DNA from: JANSWP01 sp041941305
GTDB taxonomy: Bacteria; Bacteroidota; Bacteroidia; Chitinophagales; Saprospiraceae
Reading direction: 5' to 3'
DNA length: 30,860 nt
Assembly: GCA_041941305.1 (NCBI GenBank)
Contig: JBGTQJ010000088.1
Location: 1-30,860, forward strand
The notes beneath the pieces are model-generated. The model saw only the letters and a program-made list of their open reading frames with translations, did no database searches and was not told the origin of the DNA. This document shows, piece after piece, positions 25,401-30,860 of the stretch (positions are counted from its first letter, which is position 1; each line of letters opens with the position of its first letter). Position numbers and translations under genes: made by a program.

Positions 25401-26290
25401 GATTTTCTAATAACACCTCCTGGCGTTTTATTAAAAAAGATTATGATTTTGAAAACCCTCAGAATCCACTGAATGAAATGTTTCCGGAAGTCATTGGATT
25501 GAATAACCTGGATGAAACGGAATTGGAAGCTGATTTTGTGGCTGTTAAAATAGGTGATGTCAATGGAAATGCAACTACAAATAATCTTCAGAATTCAGAC
25601 GATAGAAGTTCTCAAAAATTGACTTTTTATACCTCAAATAAAAAATTGACAACCAATGAATCTTTTGTAATTGATTTCAAAGCAAAGGACTTTCAAAACA
25701 TCAACGGTTTTCAATTTACCTTGAATTTCGACACAGAAGTGCTTGAATTTCAAGACATCATCCCACACTCTGTTTCAAGCAAAGAAAATTTTGGATTGAG
25801 TTTATTAAGCAAGGGTGCCATTACGACCAGTTGGTTTGATGCCCACCCAAAGACCATTAACGAAGAAGATGTAATCTTTTCCGTAGAGTTTAGAGCAAAG
25901 CAGGATCATTCATTGGGTCAGGTTTTGACTCTAAACTCTCGTTTTACCAATGCAGAAGCTTATGCCTGGGAAAACGAAGATTACCAACTACTCGACGTCC
26001 ATTTGGAAGTAATTGAAGAGGCTGTCTCAAAAACCTTTGAATTATACCAAAATATTCCAAATCCCTTCGATGAAGCCACAACCATTGGATTTTATTTACC
26101 AGCACAAAGCAATGGCATTTTGACCATCTTCAACACAGATGGGAAAATGATATGGAGCGTTGAAAAGCAATTTGATTCGGGATACAATGAAATGACAATT
26201 AACAGAAAAACATTGCCACAATCTGGAGTCTTGTTCTATCGTTTGGATACGCCAGAACATACAGCAACCAGAAAAATGGTGTTGCAATAA
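22409..26290 (+). CDS. Large secreted T9SS protein with HYR/Ig-like repeats, dockerin and cohesin-like domains
   Basis: A 1293-residue cell-surface or secreted protein. The signal peptide ends near residue 36 (...FGFCFISQANN). Residues ~40-880 are Cys-rich Ig/HYR-like repeats recognisable by D-x-x-x-P (DKSGPKFQCP, DKTGPEIVAA, DLTPPAAICD, DNILPICVAP, DGNAPLITYN) and by DNC and DACGNET/DACGNES. Residues ~880-940 form a CarboxypepD_reg-like domain (ISGTIQNEAGDGLVGVGVSL). Residues ~940-1055 are a dockerin with two F-hand repeats (DPLNGVSTFDLVLISKHIL and DVNRSAAITTFDLVELRKMI) and KIGDVNGNA. Residues ~1070-1200 resemble a cohesin (ESFVIDFKAKDFQNINGFQF, TLNFDTEVLEF). The T9SS type A sorting domain (FELYQNIPNPFDEATTIGFY ... 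RKMVLQ) ends the protein. It is likely an adhesin or scaffold; the partner is unknown. Confidence 0.88.
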   Translation: MNLVTRKMKLMNIPKWKASGGMVLLLFGFCFISQANNLYNLSCNNEVHVSLGQNGEAEIQPEMLLSNTFPNYDDFVVDITDNDGISYGNTVDCNHIGEEMIGKVTNMINNNSCWSYVVVEDKSGPKFQCPALPVPIQCDENYQNYPAPNAIDNCDDQALVVFVSEDIDDSNICDEVWITRHWLAVDWFGNETECEQKLHITASEVDFPSDISWTCDEYAEYPNITDAAPLHDSLNMTGSGLPGGVNGIYCHYNFNFSDDTLSSCGYTFKILRTWLVFNWCTSQVILEDNDGDTNEQIIEIVDKTGPEIVAAPFTVDANNPGTVGLLCKSTEFLPTAEVTDNCNDYSLRIFTPIGEATYVNGVDGSEGGYIPWPGLNIGSHFITYRATDACGNETELDVLVNVKDLTPPAAICDLITDANVTNEGWVEVYAETFDDGSYDNCCIDHYEVKRMEEPDSEFKESIIFTCEDSVETVVFRVFDCFDNFNECMVIVNVNDNILPICVAPDPMTVTCLDIPAGLDLDDSDALTDLFGAPSHYDNCSSNIEELTAIGNIYCGDGFITRQFVATDETSNLSASCFQQITIIGASDWEIHFPADWYGSCGSVDSSNHVIIDNDGCDLFAITFSDQLYNVSSDSACKQILRTWEVINWCDYIPLSSPFVVNRDPDGKTIDDTTHGNFAYLSYQQTIWITDGNAPLITYNGDTEFCSLDTNCSTGDVQIPVTIQDECTDDIELTYELDLDSDGTMDGSGNGEFSGTLPFGNHTLNYIALDACGNESDLEIAFIVEDCKKPVAICENGLIVEIMQTQEIEVCAASLNHGSYDNCPGDLIISFSADTTHQCQVFYCEDVPPLVPVEIWITDANGNQDFCTTFIDIQDNGWHCEAGDDPLISGTIQNEAGDGLVGVGVSLNGTNEVFTSTDGLYEFMDLQAGEDYTIAPQKDTDPLNGVSTFDLVLISKHILSTQLLNSPYKMIAADVNRSAAITTFDLVELRKMILFIQDGFSNNTSWRFIKKDYDFENPQNPLNEMFPEVIGLNNLDETELEADFVAVKIGDVNGNATTNNLQNSDDRSSQKLTFYTSNKKLTTNESFVIDFKAKDFQNINGFQFTLNFDTEVLEFQDIIPHSVSSKENFGLSLLSKGAITTSWFDAHPKTINEEDVIFSVEFRAKQDHSLGQVLTLNSRFTNAEAYAWENEDYQLLDVHLEVIEEAVSKTFELYQNIPNPFDEATTIGFYLPAQSNGILTIFNTDGKMIWSVEKQFDSGYNEMTINRKTLPQSGVLFYRLDTPEHTATRKMVLQ

Positions 26291-26333
26291 AAATATAACA
26301 AGGTTATAATATTTGGAGTATTATACAATGTAG

Positions 26334-26367
26334 CTGCTTCTGGACTATCCGGGAGCAGTTTTTTTTT
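26334..26367 (+). terminator. Rho-independent terminator after the T9SS dockerin protein
   Basis: ctgcttctgga pairs with tccgggagcag around a cta loop (11 bp with two G-U pairs), followed by nine Ts at 26359-26367. It lies 44 bases after the plus-strand stop. The T-run overlaps the stop codon of the convergent response regulator. On the minus strand no U-tract follows the stem, so it should act mainly in the plus direction. Confidence 0.85.
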
Positions 26368-27106
26368 ATAAGGCTTCTAACATTTTAACAACGGCTGCCC
26401 TTTTCCTTACCGAAACAGGAATTTTCGTCCCATCATGCAAGACAATATACCCTCCATCAGATTTCACATATTCTTTGATTTGTTCAGAATTGATAAGGTG
26501 AGATTGGTGAACACGAAGAAAGCGGTACTCTTGCAGTAAATTATCAAACTCTTTTAAGGTTTTTGTCACCAATAATTTTGGTCGATCGGAAAAATAAAAT
26601 ATGGTGTAATTTCCAGAAGACTCACATCGGAGAATGTTGCTGATTTCCACTACATGAATTTTTTCCAAAGTATGCAGTGCTAGTTTTTTCGGAGTGGATT
26701 GGTTTTTCACATTATCCAGCAATAAGTTCAATTTTTCACTCTGTCCTCCCAGTTGATTTTTGGCTTTGGAAACTGCTTCTACCAATTCATCTGGGTCAAT
26801 TGGCTTTAGCAAATAATCAATGGCAGAAAAACGAAATGCCCGAATGGCATAATTGTCGGAGGCGGTAGTAAAGATTACCTTCGATTTTATATCCGGGAGT
26901 ATTTCCAGAATGTCAAAACCAGTACCATCCTTTAGTTGAATATCCAAAAATAAAATATCAGGTACTTTTTCCCTAAGTATCTTTGCGCCGCTTACAACCC
27001 CTTCTGCATCTCCAATTATTTCCAATTCAGGACACCAATGTTCTATATCCTCTTTAAGCGTTTGTCTGGCTTGTGGCACATCATCTATAATAATTGCAGT
27101 TGGCAT
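26366..27106 (-). CDS. LytTR-family response regulator
   Basis: A 246-residue two-component regulator. The N-terminal receiver has the acidic pair DD at residues 8-9, the phosphoacceptor Asp55 in LFLDIQL, Thr80/81 and Lys101 in LLKPID. The C-terminal LytTR DNA-binding domain (residues ~140-245) shows LALHTLEKIHVVEISNILRC, TKTLKEFDNLL and FLRVHQSHLINSEQIKEYVK. It is encoded 35 bases after the histidine kinase gene on the same strand and surely works with it. Targets are unknown. The convergent large T9SS protein is a neighbour but not on the same transcript. Confidence 0.95.
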   Translation of the reverse strand: MPTAIIIDDVPQARQTLKEDIEHWCPELEIIGDAEGVVSGAKILREKVPDILFLDIQLKDGTGFDILEILPDIKSKVIFTTASDNYAIRAFRFSAIDYLLKPIDPDELVEAVSKAKNQLGGQSEKLNLLLDNVKNQSTPKKLALHTLEKIHVVEISNILRCESSGNYTIFYFSDRPKLLVTKTLKEFDNLLQEYRFLRVHQSHLINSEQIKEYVKSDGGYIVLHDGTKIPVSVRKRAAVVKMLEAL

Positions 27107-27141
27107 AAATAATTGGTTGACGGTAGATTGTATATCCTTTC

Positions 27142-30100
27142 TCAGCCAAAAATAGGCAATCGGATGGTAACTTTGGTTCCCTGGACCTCTCCATTTTCCG
27201 AAAGAACATCTTCAATCTTTAGACTTTCGGCTCCGTTTTCCTTGGATTTCAGTATTTCCAATCGTTCCTGAGTGACCTGTAATGCCATAGATTTATGCTG
27301 ATGATCTTGTTGACTTTTCAATTCTTTAGCTCTTGCACGACCAATTCCATTATCTTTGACTTCACATTCCAACACATTTTCCTGCTCTCCAAATTTAATG
27401 CTGATTTGCCCTTGATCCTTCAGATGTGCCACTCCATGAATAATGGCATTCTCCACAAATGGCTGCACAATCATTGGAGGAATCATCATTTCTTCTAAAT
27501 CCAACCCTTTCGGAGCCTCTATTTCGAATTGAAAGGAATTGCCACGACTGAACTGTTCCAAAGTAAGATAACTTCTCAATGTTTCTATTTCTTTTTGCAA
27601 TGTGATCGCTTGAGAACGAGAGTTTTCCAAAATCGAGCGCATGAGTTTAGAAAATTTGGCAAGTTGGTAACGAGCTGTGCGGTTGTCCTTTTGAGAAATC
27701 AGGCTTTGAATGGAATTGAGTGCGTTAAAAATGAAATGGGGATTCATCTGAAGTTGTAGTGCCTTTTGTTCTAATAATAAGAGATTCTTCTCCATTTCCA
27801 ATCGCTCCCGTTCTATTCTGGCAGTTCTTCTGATTTGGTTCAACCTGATTTTGAAAACCAGGCCTATCAATCCAATAATGAAAATCAAAACTGCTGCTTT
27901 AAACCACAAGGTCTGCCAAAAGGGAGGTTGAATGGAGAATCTGGCAACCAATGGTTCTTTAGTCCATACTCCATCCTCATTGCAGGCTTTAACTTTAAAC
28001 GTATAATCTCCAGGAAGTAATTTGGTAAATAAAACCTCATTTTGAACAGAGGGCGGCGACCAATCTTCCGTTGCGCCTTCGATTATCCAACTGTACTTTA
28101 CCTTTCCCTGATTTTGGAGATTGAGTCCAACAAAATTGAAAATTAAGTCATTTTGCTTATGGTTAAATTCCAAACCTGGTTTGATGGTGCCCCAATTTTC
28201 CATAAAAGGTGCAAATTCAGTTTCCCTTAAAGATTTGTAGGACAATAAAACATCTGTAAAATGTAATTTGGGAGGATATGGATTAATAGTATTGTTTCCA
28301 TGGGCATATTTGGTCAATCCTCCCATGGTTCCGAACCACAAATTACCCTCCTGGTCTTTGATTACAGCGTTTTGGCAGGTCTCTATTCCCTCAAATCCTT
28401 CTGATTGTCCAAAAAACTTTGTCTCCAGGATGTTTCTATTTTTATCCAGAATACCCCTTTCTACCCCTTTTTGGGAACCTATCCAGATATTATTTTCCTT
28501 GTCAAAAGCAATTAGATAAACATTTTGCCAGGTTAATTTTTCATTGTTCTCTCCTTCAATAAAAGACAAATTTTCTCCGTACAAATATGCTTTGGCAATT
28601 CCCGAAGGAGTCCCCACCCAGAGATAACCAGTCGAATCTTCTGCCATCACTTTCACTTCTCTTGAGGGCAAACCATCACCAGAAACAAAATGTTCAACGA
28701 ACTGATCATCAGATAAATAACCAACTCCTTGTCTTCTCATTGAAAACCACAGCCTTTGCAAGGAATCGATATGCAGGTTGGTAATCCGATTACTGGGAAG
28801 TCCATCGTTAATGGTAAATCTCCGAGCCGAATATCCTAAACGAATGGTTGTATCCTTTGTTAATTTCAAAATACCAGATCCTGCCATAGCCACCCAAATA
28901 TTTCCGGCAGTATCTTGCTCAAAGTCTCGGACATATAGTATGGGTATTTCGTCACTGGATCTAAAAAAATAATATTGATTGTCTCTATAAAGCGCTATCC
29001 CACGCTGCTCTGTACCTATCCAGATTTGTCCATCCCTATCTTTAAATATAGCTTTGGAAATAAATCTAAGAGAATCTTCATCTTCACCTAAATGATCAAA
29101 AAATCGACCATTGAAAATGCTAAGACCTTCATCATAAGCTGAAAACCAAATTCTACCATAATCATCCTGGCAAAGGGCATAAACAAAATCTTCTATAAGC
29201 CCTTTTTCCTTATCAAAATGAATAAACTGCTGCCCTGAGTATTTGCTTATACCGCCTCCTGAAGTGCCTACCCACCAATTGCCATAATGATCAATTTCAA
29301 TTGCCCTTACATCTTTTTTTGCAAGCCCCTCTCGTTCGGAAAATCGTTTAAAAATGCTATCCTGCGGATTCCAGACATAGATTCCGGAATCAAACGTACC
29401 AACAAGTATTTCTCCATCGTTTCCTCGCTTAGCACACTGGATTCGTTTCGGATACTGATAAGATTTAGATTCAATTCTTTCAAACCTGTTTCTTTTAAAA
29501 GAGCCAAAGCCATGCCCCGAAACACCTATCCAAACAACTCCATGCTGGTCTTCAACAATAGCAGTTACATCATTTCCAGGCATTCCGTTGCTGGTATCAA
29601 AATGACGAATTTCTATCGGAGAAACTTTTGTTACACCATTCTCCCCTCCAAACCATAAGGTCCCTTTGCTGTCTTGAAATGAGGCGAAAATTTGGCTTGG
29701 TTTTAATTGATTTTCTCTCGTAAAGTTGATAACTGTGTCCCTATTTATTTTGAAAATCCCATCTGTTGTCCCAGCCCAAATGTGGCCATCCTCATCTTTC
29801 AATAAGGTGATTACTTTTGGGTTTCTATGCCCTAACTTTACTTTCTTAAATTTCCATCCATTGTATTTCATCAACCCACTTCTCGTCCCTATCCAGATAT
29901 TGCCTTCAATGTCTTCTGTCAAAGCGTTGATGAAAATATCCCCCAAGCCATCCTTTTCGGTATAATTTTTAAATTGAAGACCATCATACCTATCCAGTCC
30001 TCCTCCTTGTGTTCCAAACCACATAAACCCTCTACTATCTTCCAAAATGGTATAAACCTGGCTTTGTGCCAAACCATCTGAAACGGAAATATTTTGAAAA

Positions 30101-30180
30101 GCAAATTGTTGGGAATAGGCAACCTTAATTGATCCAAGCCCAAAAAATAAAAAGAATAATATGCCAGGTTTTAACTTCAA
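27142..30180 (-). CDS. Two-propeller (Reg_prop/Y_Y_Y) LytS-type sensor histidine kinase
   Basis: A 1012-residue membrane kinase. The signal peptide is MKLKPGILFFLFFGLGSIKVAYSQQ. A sensor follows with about 14 GxxWxGT-type blades (GFMWFGTQGG, GNIWIGTRSG, GHIWAGTTDG ... GYLWVGTPSG, GNLWFGTMGG), enough for two seven-bladed propellers. Next come a Y_Y_Y domain (YSWIIEGATEDWSPPS ... LPGDYTFKVKACN) and one transmembrane helix near 758. The kinase part is PF06580-like, with conserved His in LQMNPHFIFNALNSIQS near 813, N-box PFVENAIIHGV near 905 and G-box VKDNGIGRARA near 945. The start is TTG at 30180; a stop codon sits two codons upstream in frame and no ATG is closer. Similar sensors in Bacteroides respond to glycans, but those have a different kinase/regulator arrangement. 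It is the partner of the LytTR regulator. Confidence 0.95.
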   Translation of the reverse strand: MKLKPGILFFLFFGLGSIKVAYSQQFAFQNISVSDGLAQSQVYTILEDSRGFMWFGTQGGGLDRYDGLQFKNYTEKDGLGDIFINALTEDIEGNIWIGTRSGLMKYNGWKFKKVKLGHRNPKVITLLKDEDGHIWAGTTDGIFKINRDTVINFTRENQLKPSQIFASFQDSKGTLWFGGENGVTKVSPIEIRHFDTSNGMPGNDVTAIVEDQHGVVWIGVSGHGFGSFKRNRFERIESKSYQYPKRIQCAKRGNDGEILVGTFDSGIYVWNPQDSIFKRFSEREGLAKKDVRAIEIDHYGNWWVGTSGGGISKYSGQQFIHFDKEKGLIEDFVYALCQDDYGRIWFSAYDEGLSIFNGRFFDHLGEDEDSLRFISKAIFKDRDGQIWIGTEQRGIALYRDNQYYFFRSSDEIPILYVRDFEQDTAGNIWVAMAGSGILKLTKDTTIRLGYSARRFTINDGLPSNRITNLHIDSLQRLWFSMRRQGVGYLSDDQFVEHFVSGDGLPSREVKVMAEDSTGYLWVGTPSGIAKAYLYGENLSFIEGENNEKLTWQNVYLIAFDKENNIWIGSQKGVERGILDKNRNILETKFFGQSEGFEGIETCQNAVIKDQEGNLWFGTMGGLTKYAHGNNTINPYPPKLHFTDVLLSYKSLRETEFAPFMENWGTIKPGLEFNHKQNDLIFNFVGLNLQNQGKVKYSWIIEGATEDWSPPSVQNEVLFTKLLPGDYTFKVKACNEDGVWTKEPLVARFSIQPPFWQTLWFKAAVLIFIIGLIGLVFKIRLNQIRRTARIERERLEMEKNLLLLEQKALQLQMNPHFIFNALNSIQSLISQKDNRTARYQLAKFSKLMRSILENSRSQAITLQKEIETLRSYLTLEQFSRGNSFQFEIEAPKGLDLEEMMIPPMIVQPFVENAIIHGVAHLKDQGQISIKFGEQENVLECEVKDNGIGRARAKELKSQQDHQHKSMALQVTQERLEILKSKENGAESLKIEDVLSENGEVQGTKVTIRLPIFG

Positions 30181-30263
30181 TGGTTAGATTCTGAATTTTC
30201 TTCTTCGACCTGTTTTTTCCTAAAGTCGTATTTAGAGTTTGTTTAAAAATTTTATCTCCTGTG

Positions 30264-30554
30264 CTACAGGCATCCCTGTGAAGGATTAAAAGTCCAATTT
30301 TTGGCATTTTTAATTGCCAATTCAATGAGTCTTTGATCCTTACAAAGTGATTTGTGTTCATTGTTTCTTGCCGAAATCACTTTTCCTGATCCGTAGACGC
30401 AAACATCAATCACCACCATTAAGGAAGAATCCAAGGGATTTATTCCTAGTGAATCATATTTAATTTCTGGAATTTGAGGAGTCAGGTATTCCTTATTTTG
30501 GCCAAAAATGAATTGGCAAAAACCAAAAATTAAGGTAGAGAGAATAATTTTCAT
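30264..30554 (-). CDS. Secreted TonB-C-terminal-like small protein
   Basis: A 96-residue exported protein: signal peptide MKIILSTLIFGFCQFIFGQ, then SLMVVIDVCVYGSGKVISAR and RLIELAIKNAKNWTFNPSQG. This matches the Bacteroidota TonB_C-like pattern (VxVCVxxxGKVxSA ... LxxxAxxxAxxWxFxP). It lacks the transmembrane anchor and Pro-rich linker of a real TonB and ends a few residues after the WxF motif, so it is not expected to energise transport. Such stand-alone domains are common and of unknown function. It is upstream of the kinase gene on the same strand, with 83 bases between. It may share its promoter region. Confidence 0.65.
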   Translation of the reverse strand: MKIILSTLIFGFCQFIFGQNKEYLTPQIPEIKYDSLGINPLDSSLMVVIDVCVYGSGKVISARNNEHKSLCKDQRLIELAIKNAKNWTFNPSQGCL

Positions 30555-30677
30555 AATTCTTTAATTGCCTTGCAACTAAGGTAAGTACAAAAACGAGAAA
30601 TAAAACATGTGTCATACCGAATTTTGGCAAAAAAAAACCTTTCGTTTAACTTCTTTGCCTATTCAATTGATATTCAT

Positions 30678-30736
30678 TTTGTTGCGGGGTGCGGGGTGCG
30701 AGTTAGTCAAACCCGCAACTCGCACCCCGCAACAAA
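30678..30736. repeat. Stutter palindrome with gcggggt duplication
   Basis: gcggggtgcgagtt (30691-30704) is the exact complement of 30717-30730. The outer tttgtt (30678-30683) pairs with aacaaa (30731-30736). Between them on the left arm is a 7-base tandem copy, gcggggt (30684-30690), with no partner on the right arm. It is strikingly GC-rich for this genome. Confidence 0.9.
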
Positions 30737-30806
30737 GGCACATTACATAGTGAGTTGAAATTCAATGATTTAAGATGTGATCAAAAAATTCAGCTTGCCC
30801 CTTTGG

Positions 30807-30839
30807 GGCAGGGGTGATTGGTTCTAATTTTAAATGTAA
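30807..30839. repeat. Right copy of the 33-bp window-end inverted repeat
   Basis: The exact reverse complement of bases 1-33. It is immediately preceded by a small hairpin, gcccc-ttt-ggggc, at about 30797-30809. The last 21 bases beyond it do not match the left end, which starts within the repeat. Confidence 0.85.
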
Positions 30840-30860
30840 AAGTCAAAATGATAAATGTAA

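Larger units (their letters stand above)
30555..30860. other. Right-end intergenic region with two repeats
   Basis: About 306 bases with no gene recognised. It contains a GC-rich stutter palindrome (30678-30736) and the right copy of the window-end 33-bp repeat (30807-30839). The promoter of the TonB-like protein gene should be near 30560-30650. Confidence 0.6.

Noticed and set aside
30125..30361. A 78-codon minus-strand frame between the kinase and the TonB-like gene
   Set aside because: It overlaps both in other frames; the TonB-like frame has a signal peptide and motif, this one has neither.

Overview
The window looks like a chromosomal segment of a low-GC Bacteroidota bacterium, most likely a gliding, Saprospiria-like member. 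The indicators are two secreted proteins with type IX secretion (T9SS) C-terminal signals (a CHU_C/gliding-motility domain at 15704-17704 and a dockerin plus type-A sorting domain protein at 22409-26290), a Reg_prop/Y_Y_Y LytS-type histidine kinase with a LytTR regulator, a TAnnTTTG promoter-like box before guaA, and generally weak Shine-Dalgarno sequences. The lineage is inferred from domain content, not from a marker gene. Core purine genes (purC, guaA) mean this is chromosome, not plasmid or phage. No tRNA, rRNA, CRISPR array, phage gene or transposase was recognised.

Left part (1-10748): an MsbA-like ABC exporter and a small lipoprotein on the minus strand; purC; a ParE-type toxin-antitoxin pair whose toxin is interrupted by one in-frame TGA; a DUF2306 membrane protein; a di-iron fatty-acid-hydroxylase-superfamily membrane enzyme followed by a Baeyer-Villiger-type flavin monooxygenase (both minus); cutC; an FtsX-like permease without an adjacent ATPase; and guaA. 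Most genes stand alone, often convergent with zero or overlapping spacing.

Middle part (10750-15687): a small surface-glycan locus. A Wzx/MATE-type flippase (minus) faces a plus-strand set of a GNGPSL-motif (DUF115/MptE-like) protein, a GT4-type glycosyltransferase and an FkbM methyltransferase. The divergent gap between them (12238-12736) holds a 24-bp-arm hairpin and a MITE-like element with 17-bp inverted ends.

Right part (15704-30554): secreted and surface functions. It holds the CHU_C protein, a small membrane protein, a 1061-residue Asp-box (sortilin/VPS10-like) propeller protein, an RDD membrane protein, the large dockerin/cohesin-like T9SS protein, a LytTR response regulator with its two-propeller sensor kinase, and a secreted TonB-C-terminal-like small protein.

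The most unusual features are non-coding. Several intergenic 'stutter palindromes' are built from short repeated words on one arm and their complements on the other (5606-5713, 17918-18020, 30678-30736, and looser cases at 1850-1920, 2430-2460, 22253-22352). A perfect 33-bp inverted repeat also sits at the two extreme ends of the window (1-33 and 30807-30839), suggesting the segment is bounded by a dispersed repeat.
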